A stretch of 64,000 bases of DNA from Cyanoderma ruficeps (lineage: Eukaryota > Chordata > Aves > Passeriformes > Timaliidae): assembly GCA_008694505.1 (NCBI GenBank), contig VZDJ01000090.1:7619521-7683520 (forward strand), in the 5' to 3' direction. Numbering within the stretch: position 1 is the first letter of the stretch; the number at the start of each line of letters is the position of its first letter. This document shows, piece by piece, positions 26,101-41,100 of this stretch. The notes under the pieces were generated by a model. It saw nothing but the letters and a program-made list of their open reading frames with translations, did no database searches and was not told where the DNA came from. The position numbers and the translations under genes are program-made.

Positions 26101-29100
26101 CTGGAGTGGATTCCCCAGTGACTTGAACCAGATTTATTTGCACTCTTTTTATAAAATAGTTAGTGCTGGATGCTTGTTTTTGAATGTGATTCCCACATTT
26201 TGTTCTGAGCCAATAGTGGCCCATTAGGATGTTGTTATATGCTCAAGCCTCATTGAAGAAAGTGCAAAAAAGTGATTCACTACTGTAGTTTAAGAATGTC
26301 TGCTTTGGTGTAGCAGAGAGAAATAATTTTTGAATGTCTGGTATAAGTTACTGTCATTTGAAAAAAGTGAAGTGGAAGAATGAATGGCTCTGTGCACATT
26401 GAGCCTCATGAAATGGTTTTCCGTGGCCTTGTGTTCAGGGGCTCAGCCGCAGCATTTGTGGATCATTTATGTGTTTCTCGTTTCTCATCTGTTCCTCGGT
26501 GTGCTCTCCTCTCTGCAGCACTCCTGGTCTCACCTCTGCCTCTTCCTCCTGCCAGGCACTGGTGGCTCCGTCTGTGGCCAGTCCAGGGCCGGGCAGGTGC
26601 TGATGCGTCAGCCGTAGCCTGGGGAGAAGGAATCAGGCCAAGGAAGATTGCTCTAGCTACATATTCAGTGGCTGGGTAAGATGGAGGGAGGCTGCAGCTT
26701 CTCCCTCAGGGTCCTGGAAGAGATGATTTCCTGCTATGACAGGGTTGACGAGGGTTCCGGCTGCCAGGGTAGCCCATTGTAGGTGTGTCTTTTCCTGCTG
26801 CAGAGAGCTCCAGGCACTTGAATGAATATAAAGCACAACCACAAAGCCGTCTGTCACAAGAGCCATTTCCATGTGCTGCCTTACGCATAAGTGCTGGTTT
26901 CCATCCTTGCTGAATTAGATTGGGTGGTGTCTCACTGCCCATTGTATCCCTTGTCCTTGGCTGGGCTCATCTGGAAGGAAAGGAGTCACAGCCAAACCCA
27001 AAAGGAATTACTTTGATTTAAAAGACCCTCAGATCTTTGCATGAGAGATTTATTGTCCCTCAAATTAACATCAGATTAAGTGTTTTATGAGGAGGAGGGC
27101 AGTGCTGTAATGAACTGTTTTGCTTTTTTAACGGGACAGTTTTACTTAAGAGTTCAGAGTGTTTTGAAGATACAGTTGTGCAGCTTGAGGATTCAGGGAT
27201 TGGTACTGTTTTTGCAGGAGTGCTGAGACAAATCCCTTTCATCCCTGTGCTGAGAAGTACGAAGAATTTTTCAAGACCAGGGCTTAAAGTTAGGTAGGCT
27301 TTTTCAGGTTTTCTGATGCTCTTTTTAACCTCTCAGCATTGCACCTTGAAGATAGATTTAGAGAGGAGGAACAGTGCCATAAAGGATTTTGTGGAGGAGT
27401 GTTGTTCCTGAAGGGAACCAGTGAGCTAGTATTGGAAGTATGGATCTAAAAAGAGTGAATATTCATTGCTTTTGAGAACAAGAATCTCAGCAACATTATT
27501 TTTCCTCCTCTAATTAATGAGCCTTATTTGAAGTGGGTATGTGGATCTGGTGGGCAGAGGTACATCCATGTGTTCTGCAGAACATCCTTTTGGGACGATG
27601 TCTCCCGGTCTTGGCTTGATTCATCCCAGCTCATCTGGGAGCCTGTTGAGGCTGTGCTAGCCTCATCCATTCCTGTAAAGAGTGCAGGAATCACACTTTT
27701 GTGTAAATACCCTTTGGAACTCTCATACTCTTAAGAATGTACTGCATTTTGGATTTAAGCAGTACAGTGCATATTGGTTTTATATATATGTGTGTGGCTG
27801 TAAAAATCAAGCAGCTGCTTAAAAAAGCAATGTAAGTGTTCTTTCAGAAGCTTGTATGCAGTTACTGTGTGCATGTCAAGCCAGTGACCTTCTAGCACTT
27901 TAGTGCAGTCTTCAGGAAAATTATTTTTCTGCTCCTGAATGGAGATGTTCAGCTTTCAAGATTTTCAGGAATGTTTTCTTATGTTATTCATGTAAGAGAA
28001 AAATAAATGTCTCCTTTCTGTGCAATTCTGCCAGCCTGCTTTATGCTGTGGGAAATGATGCATTAGGTTTTTAATGCCATCGCTGCTGTTCTGTGTAGTT
28101 TCAGTCATCAGCTGGTTAAGGGCTGCCTTGAATGCATCAGCTTTCATAGCTCAGTCATCAGTTCAGATGCAATCCTTGTTGGAATTGCTGCTCAGCGTAT
28201 TGTGAAATATTTCTGTATTGGTGATTTCATCCATATTTTGAAAGGCTTTTAAAAAAGCCATTGCTTGTCACCCCCACTTTTATAGCTGCACCCTGTGTTT
28301 TGGGGAAACCTGGAATTTGTTTTGTAGTCAAAGTATTTCCTTTTACTCCAGCATTTTCCGATTGAGTTGCTTTTAGATTAATTTCTCTAATGGAACTATT
28401 GCGGAACATTCAGGGTCCTTTTATTTAAAATGGTATCCTTGAAACCGTTGTCCAAGCATAGAGTGTGCATTTGTTACTAATGAAGTTCAGGGAGGTGGAG
28501 AGGGAGAGTGGGAGTAATATTGTTGTAGAAGGCCACATGGTAACTTGCATTAAGATAAAGTTTTCATCCTGGGGTTTTTTTTAATACAGAGTGGTGGGTT
28601 GTTATCTGTGAAGCTTGTCCATTAATCAGCAAGACTATGAAATATCAGATTTTACTAAGCTACTTCCTTTGCCATCCATTACTGGAGGCAAACAGCTTGA
28701 GCTGTGCTGTTCATGGTCTGTTTGAGCTTGTTGCTTTATAACTGAACACTTTATGTTGTTTGCAACAAAAATTATGCTTGAAAACTTAATAGTGACTTGA
28801 CATTTGGACCACAGAATAACACTGATTTTGAAAGTGACTTCTGCATTTTGAAAGTGACTTTGATGCATTTTTTGTCTAGTGCCTGAAAAAAGAAACCCAA
28901 ACGCCAGCCCTTGGATGGGTTAGAAGCATTTGACCTGTGCTTCCTTTCCAAGCATGTAATTTCTGGTGTTTGCCTGCATGACCACTTAGTTTCCCTTGGT
29001 GAAAAGTTGTAAGAGGATAACATTTCTTTATGGTTGCTAAACTCTTCAAAAATGAAATTAAAGCAGATAGTCCCTACTTGTTTAGCTATCTCAGTATTTC

Positions 29101-32100
29101 AATCAATGGGATTGTGGAATTGTAACGCAGTCACTTGGTACTGCTTATGGCATTTGAATGCTTCCTGTTGGCATTTCTTCAAAATCTCTATGTTTGCAAT
29201 TATCACTTCTGTTTGGGTTATATTCTTCTTTTCTCTGCAAATACCAAAACAAAAATAATTTTCAGTGAGTTAGCAGTCTGTAAGGTTTAGACCAGCACAG
29301 CTGGTGGATTCCGAAGCTCAGTGATTAGTTGTCTCTTCGATTTTGGTGAGTTTAGTTGCAGCCTGAAAATCAACCATATAAATGTTTATCCTTGCAGTAA
29401 ATGACATCTCATACCTCAAAATATTTTGTTGCAAGTTTGCAGTGAGACTGTGATTTGAGTTGACCTCTCTAGCTATAAAACAACTGGGATATATTTGCTG
29501 TAGCAATGTGAAATTCCTAGCAAGTCCACAAACCATTAGAAGTGCAAGGATTCTTAGCAGCTATTGGAAGTTGCTTCTAAAAAGGGATTTTTTTGAAGAA
29601 AAAGGATTCCTGGAGGCAGAATATGTGTAAATGGGACTGGCTATGTACGTGTCAGACGTGCTTGTTTTTAATGTTTGCTGACGTGAGGAGGATGTGTTGG
29701 CCTGGTCCCTGGTCTCTGTACAAGGTGTTGTGCATTGTGACTCAGGTAATCGTTATTTTCCCACGGTTATTTGGCTGCTGATGTTAAGAACCTCTGCTCT
29801 CAATATCTTACTGAAAATGCTGACTTCTGTCCTGTTGGTAGAAATTCCATGGCTCTTGTTTTCAGGTGGTGTCGCAGTGAGGGGGTCCCGGTTCCGCGCC
29901 ACGGCTGCGATAGTCGTACATTGCTATCGCAATAGTAGATGGTGTTGTGGAAGCTGAACCAAGTCTGTGAACTCGGTTGTGTCATTCTTGGCAATACCAG
30001 TATGTGTGTTTTTAAGAATGTCTGAGAAACAGATGGGGTTGGGGGTTGGTTTTGTATTTTGTTGATTTGTTTTCTTTGCCAGGTGTTTAAAGCATGCTCG
30101 CTTTAGAAATGGTTAAAAGTCTCCTTCTCAAGATGCCTTTGCATCTGAAGTCTGAAAACTTTCTGGAAAGAGATTTAATGCGACTCTTAACTAGTTAAGG
30201 TGTACAAGAAATCATACTTTAAAGGGCCTTTCTGCTCTTCAATACACTATGAAACCATAATTGTGTAAAATGACATAAAAATTAGGATCAGGCAGGTTCA
30301 AAATTGCCAGTTTTTTCATTTTGAGAGTGTGTCTAGAGGATTTTGGTGTAGTTTTTAATTTTTTTTTTTTTTAGGAAATATTTCAATATTTCTCTGGCAT
30401 TTTCTTTATGCCAGAGCTTGTCTTTCATTGGCAAAACTGTATTACAGTGGTTTTGCTAATTGTAGTAGTAAAGAAAAAACCAACTATTTTGAGATTTTTT
30501 TTTCCTGTGTGGGTATCTTTGATTTTGTTAACATTTGTCATTGTTAGGTAAAAGTTTCAAATTAGTGTATAACATTTTAACATTCTTCATGATGTGACAA
30601 CTGAATTCAACTAATTACAAGAGACTGCTTTATTAACCATATTCCATAGATCATGCATAATTTATGAACTAAAAAGTGGAAATAAAATCAATGGTGACAT
30701 CAACTATATGCTTTATTAAACACTCCCCTTCCCACTTTACATCTTCACTAGTTAATCTCCCCTCTAAATCTTCCTCCCAGATTTTCAAGTTTTCTGAATA
30801 TACTTTTAGCTCAAGGAAGAGGTCTTGTTATCTAGGATTGGAATATTATCCATCAGAATGACAATTCTTGCCAGCTACTCATCTTTGGATTGTCACTCTT
30901 GCTGGAATTTGATGGATTGTGCATGAGGTCACATGGATTCTCTTCTAAATTTTTTTCCCCAAAATGGTTTTTCTGGTAGGATCACTTCTTAAAAATAGCC
31001 CTTCTGATTTTCTTCTTTCTTTACTTTAAGTGCTGTCAGAGGTAAAAATTTGATATATCCTTGTGAATACTATTAATGACGGAAAAGGGAACTTGAAAAG
31101 CTTGACATGCTTCTGAAAATGATTGTGAGCAGATAATTGTTCTGTCATGGTTTCTGAACAGGAGGATGGTGTAAACGCTTCCCAGAGTGATGCTGTCAGT
31201 CATCACCCTGTTTATTGTCACCTGGCTTTTAATCAAGGTTTGTATATAAATGTTCTGTAAAATTATTCCAGGTTTGCAAAAGGATAATTATTTTTCATCC
31301 CTCACTACCGTTTTCTCCTCCTGTTCAGCGATCCATTTGTGATTTTGCTAAACTTAGATTGTGCCATCGTAAGACCTCAAATGTTGCTTAACTGTGAAGA
31401 GGAAATCTTTTCAGGTCTCTTAATTGCAAAAATCTTGGAGTAGCAGTAGCTCTTTCAATGCAGCTTTCAGTGTTGAAAGATAAAACTGAACTGTTTTAGC
31501 AGTTGTGCCACAGCTTTCTTTAGTTGCACTCCAATATAAAATTAAAAATGCAAAAATAGGATATATAAAGTGTTTTAATTAAGACTTGACAAGACAAGCC
31601 ATTTGTATAGCTACATGCATGTAAACATGGGGCTTTTTTCTGGAGAAAAACCTCACAGGAATGAGGCAGGTGAAAGATCCTCAATATCTTGAGTGGAAAA
31701 CCGAAATACAGGGGTGCAATTTTGTGCAGTTACTCTGCAGAGTTCAGAGCTTTTTCCTGTGGTGTAGCACAGATACTGAGTATGTTGTGCATGTATGATT
31801 GCCTGCAGACCGCACAGGGTTTCATAGCTGGCGGCTGCTGCATCTTCAGCAGGACTGCAGCCAGTTAAAGCCCATATCTGCTTATTTTAACTTTGCTCCA
31901 GAATGGTTAAAATATGGAGAAAAACATCTTGCCTTGTTCAGTGTGGTGGAAAGAAGCCACCAGTGCTTAATTTTTCTTTTGTAAATGTGTGAATTTTTTG
32001 ATAGACCAAGAAGCCCTAAACCACATTGTCTGTTCAATTCTATTTATACATAACATTAGAAAACCCAAAATGCGCACTGTTACAAATTCTATTTTTATGC

Positions 32101-35100
32101 AGTTTTGTACAGGTGTCAAAGTACATCCCATTATCACAAGGGTGGAAAGAGGAATGCATTAAATTGGATGCTTTTAAACACTTGTGTACTAAGTCTAGTG
32201 ATGATCAGTTTTTGTCTTTTTTCCTGTATTTGAAAACTTCAAATAAAGCATTTGCATTACTTTTTATCTTCATTTTTAAAGAGATGTTTTCAAGTTCGCC
32301 AGTCCTCCTATACAAGGCATCATTTCCTTCTTGCTGTGAAGAAGGTACAGCAAAGCTGATGGGCAAGTTTAAAGTTGAGTTTTTATTGAAGCTTCACACA
32401 CTAACTTCCTATATGCCCTCGCTATACTTTTTATGATAAATTTGGCACTTAAAAAACAGTGACTCAAACATTGAAATTTACTGTCATCTTCCTAGTGCAT
32501 CATCTTGTTATTCAGTAATACATAATGCTTATTTTATTGGTTGTATTCATAGAGGGTCAAAAGGGTGACAGAATCTTTGTTTTAAGGGAATATCTACAGG
32601 GCAAAATTAGGAATTAAATGCCTTTTAGATCAGATTGTATGTTAAATTTTATGATGCTAGGATGAAGCCAAGTCATTGAAAATGGGGAAACTCCAAACAG
32701 CCCCTGTTGTAATTTTGAAATTGGATTAGAAAATGAATGTTAGAAATCAAGATGATGCTGTATGCCACCTACACAGGGAGAAGGAACTGCTGGTGCACAC
32801 ATGTGGAGTGGGAATGTTTCATCAGTTGGATGACAACCTTTAAAGGGGGTTAGAGATATATTTAAAATCTCAGTTCTTGGTGCAGCTGTGGGGTGCAAAT
32901 AATGCAACTGTGTTTTGAGGGTTTCAGTGACAACTGTGTTTTGAGGTTTTCTTTTTGAAAGCATCCACGCTTTTTTTCTTTTTGTTCAGGTACCCAAACC
33001 AGGAGCTTCCTCCCTGCCACCTTTTGGGGGTACCAAAAACTCTTCTTACTTGTGACTGCTGCAGTCTCCTCCCTGTCTCTGCCTTGCATCCTCTGCATCG
33101 TTCAGGCTGCAGTGGCTGGTGTGCCATGCTCATCCCTGGCCCAGCTAAGGGCAGCTGGGATGGGAACCTGGGCTCAGAGCTGGGGGGCAGCCCAACAACT
33201 ATGCAGTGAGCCCTGGCACTGGGTGGGGCAGGCAAGGGGCAGCTGCTCATGAGAGGCAAGAATGGTGCTGCCACCATGGATCTGCAGTTTGGGCTGTGCA
33301 GTCTCATTTATGAATGGAAAAGGAAGGGGGAAATGTTGGGTGTAGTGTTAATATAGCATGTGAGTTATTGGTATGATTGGAGAATGTTTTGCCTCTTAGT
33401 TGACATATGTGAAGCTTGTGAAATTTCACATGGTCCTGGTGTGGTGAGGAGTTTGAAGAACTTCAGGAGGTTTGAATCCCATTCTGACCATGACCATTGC
33501 TTATTCTCATGGTGTTTTGCATGACCGTCTGTGTGTTATTTTTCATTTATTCATCATCTGTGTTTCTGCTGTGTAGCACTTGAAGCACAACAGTGTTTAT
33601 TTTTAAGAAAGTGTTGGTGCAGATTGCAGAGTAAATGCTGGGAAGTGGGCATATGCCAGCCAAAGACATGGAGCATGAGCTGTCACTGAGTCAGCCTGGG
33701 CAGCAGATCAGAGAGGATTCTGCATTATGTACCATTGAGCACACGGTCCTCTCACAGACTCCTCATGTAAATCACTTTTCACTATGCCTAGCCTGTCTTT
33801 GTAGGCTCCTTTTGCCAGCATACTATTTAAGCAAGTCATAGCTGTCCCTGGGGACTTATATAGTTTCCCTGGCATCAGTAAGTAAAACCTCTGCAGCACA
33901 GTCTTACACAGCTGATGTCTCTTCTGTTCTTTTGAAGTAGTCAGTTCAGTTAGTGCATGACTGCAGAGGAAGCATGTATTACCTGCTCTGACAACTTACT
34001 AATTTTAGATAATTTATTTTAAAATGTTATCACGTTTTGGGTGCTAAATTTAGGATTCCTAAGTGCTAATCTTTTGGGTAAAATTCAGTGGCTGAAAGCT
34101 AAGGCTGGAGTCCCAGAGAGGATGATTGTAAAGCTGTGTGTACAGATTAAAATAATAAAGTGCTAATTATCACTAGCCCAGCACGTGGCCCGTGTTGTAA
34201 ATGAAAACAGTAAAATTTTTTTGTAATGGCTTACTAAATTTTGTACTTTTGCTGTAAGGACAAGAATCAGCCTCTGCCTGCTCTCACCCTCTCCTGTCAC
34301 CCCACTGAGCTGCCTACATTTTGAAAAACAAAATGCTTACTGTGCTTTTGTCCTGTTCCTATCTTTGTTAAACCTCATCCCATAATTTCATTAACTGTCT
34401 AAGGCTGCCCCACAGCAGGTACATCGATCCAAGATGAGGCAGCCATAATCCCACTTGCCCTCCACTCCTTCCCCTGCCCCTGGCAGGGGCACCTGGAGCT
34501 GCCTCAGAGAGCCGGGTTGATGGAACCCAGCGCTGTGTGGTGGCAGTGGGTTCTTCAAGCAGCCAGCCTGGTTCTTCAAGCCAGTGCACCACTCTTGTGT
34601 GACTGCTCTTCCCAGGGCTGGGATGGTTTCTACCTCTCTGGTTGGCATTCAGGGTTGTTTAAAATGCGAACACGGGCTGGCAGTGCTGGTGAAAGGAGCA
34701 GTTGCTGGTGTTCCCTTCTCTCACACTGTCGTATCCCCCTGTCAAGGAGGGCACTGCTGCATATGCAGACTCAGATAAATTAGGGGGTTGCTCTAGGTTA
34801 AAACTAACAGCTGTTTTTATGCCAAGTCCCTGCTCTGGTTGGCCATGTGGCTGCATAAATGTTTGCTTCCATTACCAGGAAGGGTGTGAGAACATGTGGC
34901 CAAAAGTGAGGGGCAGACAAGGCTTGCTTTTGTCTGTGGCCGTGCTAATTTAAAGCGCCGTCAAGTGTTTATTGAGCTGTGGCCTCGCTTGTGGCAGTGT
35001 GGGGTATTTTATGTTGTGAAACGTCTGCAGTGGGATGAAATGCCCAAACCAGTGTGTTACTGAGGCAAATAAATGGCATTAAGATCAAAGTGGACTGTGT

Positions 35101-38100
35101 GCTTGTTGGCTTGTTAAGAGAATTAATTCTGACAGAGGAACAGATTCCTTCCTGAAGAACATCACTGTATGGAATTTGATAGAAACAGCAGTGAGTTTGG
35201 AGGACACAAATAAGGGCATTTGAAAATACTTGAAAAAGCTATTTAGAATCTCATGTCTCTGATTTAATTCCTCAGTGTTTCTTATTCATGGAACTCTTTT
35301 GTTCTTTGTGTAAACTTTCATGCTCACACTGAGAAAAGCAAAAAGCAGATACAATGTCTTTTAGTGGTGTGCTGATAAAAAGTAGGGAAATGCAGAGCAC
35401 AGGAGCTGAACAGAAGAGGAGAAATTATAGTAATGCATTGAATCAGAAAGAGTTGCGTATTTGAAATTATAATTAATGTTTTAAAACACCCTTTTTTGTT
35501 TACATGATTTACATGATTCCACCTTTGCTTAGTTAAAAAGTTTTAATTACATCCAATATTTAGTCAGGAACATACAGAAAATAATAGCTTATATATGTGA
35601 AATCTTCTCAGGAAATCCACTGCTTAAATTGAGTCTGTTCAAAAGGCAGTGCCACGTTAACATTGAGATTAGTGTTTTGATATGCATCAGTTATGCTTTA
35701 TAGATTATAATATTGAACTGTCTAATGTCTTTATCATGCACTCCTCTCCAAGTAAGGAATAGGAAAGTATTCACTGGTCTAAAAAATTATTTTGAACATG
35801 TCTTGATAGTGAGAAATAGATTTAGCAGTCACTAACAGCAACTGTTCTCAGGGGGGAAAAGTTCTGATTAATTGACTTCCACAACTACAAAGCGTAGTTT
35901 ATCTTTCTTTTGCGGGTAATTATAACTTAGCACCCACTCCTGCATGTTCAAATTCCACATTTTCTTCAAGTATCAAAATCCTGTGGATTTGGTATGTTTG
36001 TGTTGGTACAAGTCCTGTATTTTGTTGATGTAAAGAACTTGACTTTAAGAAATTGTTTTCAGTCGTCTGCATGATTGCATCAGACGTCAATGTGCCACGG
36101 CTGGGGGGTCGTATGAGCTCTGTCAGGAGGGTTCATCCCGGCTGCTTTCAGAGGTGTCTGCAGAAGAGGTGGATCTCATCCCAGCAGTCTGCCTTCCTCT
36201 GCCAGCTGCTTAAGAGGTGCCCATGTTTCTAACACAAGTTTTGGTGAAGTGCTGAGCTTTTCCTCTTTGCTGAGAACGTGGTCCCCAGGACATGTAAAAT
36301 TGGATGCACATCTGCAGACTCTCCGAGTGTCAGGTGTAATGTGTGCATATGAGTGATCTGATGCTTCTACAAAGGGCTTTATCTGTCCTGCAAGTGCAGG
36401 AGGTCTGTGGTGTGACACAGAAGTCTGAAAGAAAGCAGGAGACTTGTTCAGCTGTGTACTGACAACAGAGGTTGTCAGCCCAGCAGGAATAATTGATTAG
36501 GGAATTGATGTCTCTCTTCCATGTTTTCTCAGATATTCCACTCTCACAGATAAACAAAAGATTCTGTGGCACATAATGACTTGCAAGTGGACAAAGTGAA
36601 TACTGTCCTGTATATGCTGCTGTAGTGCGAAGAATTGTACTTTTTCTTGGAGAAATTGCTGAGTATTGCAGGTTGCTCCCCTGCTGCTGGATGTGTGTAT
36701 GTGTCTCTGGAGCCCATCAGTGGTGTTTAAATAAAGTATGGCAGAAATGATGAAGCACCACGTTACGTGGAGAGGCTCAAGAACTGCCCTTTTATAGCAC
36801 CAATACAACAAGATGTGGGTTCATTGTTCAGCAAGTTTCACTGAAACTGTGATTTTTAAAATTTTCCAAATAGCTCATGAGTGATGCTGCTGCCTTTGGC
36901 AGACTGTATGTGCCATGGTAATCTTCAGATTCTTCAGGCATGAAGTGTCTGGCATTTCTGTTATCACTAACCTAAGTGAAATATAATAAAAAGATCTAAA
37001 ATCCCCGTTCAGAACGAACTGCTTTTAAAAACTTCATAGTAAGATGCTGCAGTTCAGCCCAACTGTTTTCCTTTCCCTACCTTTCTAGTATGATTTGACA
37101 GCAGGTTCTTTAATATAGGTAGAGGAGTATTTCTCCTCTCATGTTTTTAAGAAAGCCTACAACAAAAGGGAGGTTTGAGATTGATATTTCCATTAAATTG
37201 TGTGAAGCAAATGAAAAAGTTTTTCTCACTAGCCATAGGAATCAAGGCATTGTTCCAAACTACAAGGGGTAATGTTGTAGTTTTTTAGTGATGTGTCTTT
37301 AAAAGAAAGGGCCAAATGTCTTTTTAAAATTTCATATATTTTATTTGCACTTGCTCATCTAAATGTGTTAGTTGTTTTGCAGTTCTTCTGCTTTTCTCAT
37401 CAGAAAGCTGTGCCCTGTTCGTCATGCACAGTGCAGGTATTGTTTCATGTTTGAGACAGCTGAACAGCAAGCTAGCAGAGAGAAGTGTTTAAATGAATGT
37501 TAGGCATGATCTTTTCTACTTTTAACTGGAGAAATTTACAGTTTAAGTAAATTTAGGGTCAAAGAGGAGACCCAGGCTTTCCTTTGTCTTTTATTTCCAG
37601 CAGCATAGACTTAAGATGCAAAAAAGTGGAGAAGAATCAAAGATACAGAATCGTGTGCATTATTAGTATTCCTGGTTTTAAGAAATAGTATTTGTGTGGT
37701 GACTGCATTGCAATAACAGGCCTATTGAAATGAGAAATAATTAACTTCTGAGCATTATAGTTCATGCAAGGATTTTTATTTTCCTTAAAATGCACTCAGA
37801 ACAGTGTATCTGCCCATACAGGTGAATGCTACTATGATTTCATATTCAAAAGGCCATACTGTGTCCGTGTATGTGCAGAGTATTTTCAATCTGTGAATAA
37901 ATAAGCAGTTGCTTACCCCATCACGGGACAGGAAAAGCACAGAACTGGTAAATGGCTCATTGCTTTTGTTTAGGACAAAGCCTAAAACTGACTGCTGCTT
38001 GTGTTGATAATTATTTCTATATCTGTAATGTAAAGAGTTTTGAAATGCTAACCCCACATATCACCATGAATATATTTTTTGTTTTTGTTGTTCATATAAT

Positions 38101-41100
38101 AAATTCCATGCATTTTGTAATGTGTGTATTTGCTTTTGAAAAGCCATTTTACTGGAAAAGGAGTCCTTTTTTGTTAAGTGTTAACATATTAAGACTAATC
38201 AGAAATCTGACATTTGAATGCCTAGTAGCTGACAAACCAAGGCCATACAGGTTCTGCATAGTAAAGCTTTCACTTTTCTTACGTTTATAACATGCCTTTT
38301 GAAAGAGACCAGGATTATAATGATGTATAAAACATGCAGTTTAAGTTACCTCTTTGTAATGTTGAACAATGGTGTCTCGTGTTAGAAAAACTCTTAGAAG
38401 TATAATTTATCAGGTGTCATCCAAATGGAAATAATATTTGCCGTGGGATAGAACAAAGTGTTTTAAGGCAAATTGCACTAATGAAAACGTGGCTGAAGAA
38501 CAGCTTAACAGCTTCACAAATAAAAGTTTTGATTTTAGTGAGCAGATATTCCAGTTAACTTTTCCAAGGATGTATCATTTTCATTCCAGACTGCTAGCAA
38601 GATAAACAGCTGTAGTTTGTATCTGCATCTGTTTAGGATTCTGTGTATACTAGCAGTACTTTAGCTTTTATAACGTGCAGCTATCTTTCAATGTGCTCAG
38701 ATTATGAGGAGAATAGTTTTTGTTAGCAGAAATTAGATGTGTTTGCAAACGTATTAATCAGACTTGGTTAATTTAATCACAGGGAGTTTGTTTTTTCCAG
38801 GTCACTCCAGTGCATTGGACTTACTTTTCCACTCAGTCTTCTATGTAATACATTTAAGAATTTTGAAATTTAGTTAAAATTCTTAAGTGTGTGTACAATT
38901 TTTGTACCTAAAGCTCAGCTTACCTTTTCATATTTAGTAGAGGAACTACACATGTTACTGTGTAATATAAAACACTTTTGGCTGACAAAAGAAATTTCTG
39001 TCAATAGGAATCATGGTGATCAGTGTGAATGTTACTCTAAGAATATTGACGTTTCTAAACCAGCACAGGAATTCTTACACTTTTTGTGCTATGTACTGGG
39101 GGAAATACATGTCTAGCTGTTGAGTAATTGAATATTTCAGTTTGCTCTTTATAATTTGATGTTGACAATGCACAATTTGTGCTATTGTTTTCCATTTGTT
39201 AAACAAATCAGTTTTAGTACTGTTATTGCTGTTTAGATTGATACTCAAATGTTAGGTAGAAGGCTCCAGGCTGGAGTCCCAGCAAATTCTGAAAAATTGA
39301 GTATGTTCTCCAAATAAGAGTGAATTGCAGCGTTAAAATAGTGGTACACTAGAAAACAGCATATTATCAGTTTGGTAATGGTCAGAGCTATATTAAATAT
39401 GCAGCATTTTATTTGCTGTCCGTTGGCTTTCTACTTCTTTTTCATTGTGTTGTGAGTACAGTAACTCAGTAAAACCAGTGTGCTCTTGTTTAATTGTCAG
39501 GTTTCTCTGTCCTTTTCAGTGCCTGTTTCCTTCTGTACTGAGGTGTTGAGGAAGTATGAAATAGCAGGGACACTTCCTGTAGTGTCCATGCTGCTTTTTA
39601 AGTCATTATGGATTAGTTTCCATCTCATTGAGGAAGTTGTAGCAGCTCTCTGGTCACTTGTGATGATAAGCCAAGCAGAAGGCGGTGGTAGTTCCATGGT
39701 ATTTTGTCACCGTTTCCGTGTCACTGGCATGTGAGTTACCTTGGAGTTTTCTCCCAGCACGGTCGGTATGCTGCCCTGTGAGGCTTGGAGGATGAACGTG
39801 GGAGCTGATCCCTTTCTGTTCTTTCCTAGGTGACGGGTGTGGACACACTGTGCTGGGCCCTGAGAGCGGGACCCTGGCCTCCATAAACTACCCGCGGACC
39901 TCTCCCAACAGCACAGTCTGCGAGTGGGAAATCCGGGTGAAGCCTGGGCAGCGAGTTCAGCTCAAGTTCGGTGATTTTGATGTTGATGACTCAGATTCCT
40001 GTCACTCCAGCTACCTGAGAGTTCATAATGGCATTGGCCCCAACAGGACAGAGATAGGTAGGAGCTTTAATTATCACTGTTAAAGGACTGTTGTCTTGTA
40101 TAGAACTCGGGTCTACTGTTTGTACTTTGGTTACTTTTTAACAACAGCTGTATTAGAAACGGAACACAGATCCTGTAATAATCTTTGATTCTTGAGTTTC
40201 TCAAAGGAAGCTCCACTGCAATGTGGGTTTTTTTCTCAGACATTTCCTAGTAGGTTGCAAAGTTCTTGTAAGCAGTGAAAAGGGAGCTGTGAAACTAGAA
40301 GCATCTTCATTTTAAAAAAAGGGGGCATATATATGCACACATACATACACACATATATCTATATATCTGTGTGTGTATATATATATATCTTACCTGAAAT
40401 GCCTTTCTTTTTATATGGATTCACTCTAATTTGAGCTGTTCATCTTGGTGGTGTTAAAAGATGACAGGCTTCAAAAGGTGTGTAGTCCAAATATCCCCCC
40501 TCTTCTGATAATGTTCTTAGTTTAATTTTTGTTCTCTTCATGAGAATTTAATGACTAGAAGCCAGTGGGTTTTTTTCAAACAGCAGTGTGATGTTATCAT
40601 CTACATCAAGGTGTATATATAGGGTTTTAAGACTCTTGTGGTTACTTTGCATAAAACTCAAAATAAATTGTCATTCTTCCTTCTCTAAAATTAGTTGTTA
40701 TTATACAGATTAACTTTATTTTCTTTCCTAAAGCTTTAATTTGGAGAGAGAGAAAGAGGGATTTACTTCACTGAGACTGTTTTTGTGCAGTTCAAATGCT
40801 GATCCTGCTAAATTGAGTCTTTTGAGTCTAGCCTGCTAGAGAGACTAGTGGAGTGTTAGGTTTATTAACCCTCTTTTCCAACTGTTACCTAGGTAAGTGT
40901 GTGTGAAAATAAGTATGTGCTTGGAGCTGTTGAGCCAGACTTGGTCTAAAATAGGAAACACTGAATGCCTTAAATGGCAAGGAACGTCAAGTTCTGATAA
41001 GTCTATTACTCACTTTTACAAGGGACTTAATGGGTTCGAGTAAATTCCTGCTTCATTTGTTGCTCTTGCTTTTCAGCTGTGGCCTGCACAGTATGTTGAG

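Larger units (their letters stand above)
23186..39829 (+). other. DCBLD2: DCBLD2 intron 1 (16.6 kb)
   Basis: A long, mostly AT-rich first intron that begins in the CpG island. GC-richer patches occur near 26.4-26.9, 33.0-33.3 and 34.3-34.95 kb. Short ORFs are scattered on both strands, but none is recognisable. A small CpG cluster with a hairpin sits at about 29.87-29.95 kb, and short tandem duplications occur at about 28.83 and 32.91 kb. I found no nested gene or confident transposon. The acceptor is TTTCCTAG before 39830. Confidence 0.85.

Noticed and set aside
29873..29945. tRNA or snoRNA-like gene at the intron 1 hairpin
   Set aside because: No cloverleaf, A/B box, or C/D or H/ACA boxes could be built; only one 8-bp stem.
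33000..33300. GC-rich patch in intron 1 as a nested gene or CpG island
   Set aside because: It is GC-rich but CpG-poor, with overlapping frames on both strands and no domain. At most an unidentified old repeat.
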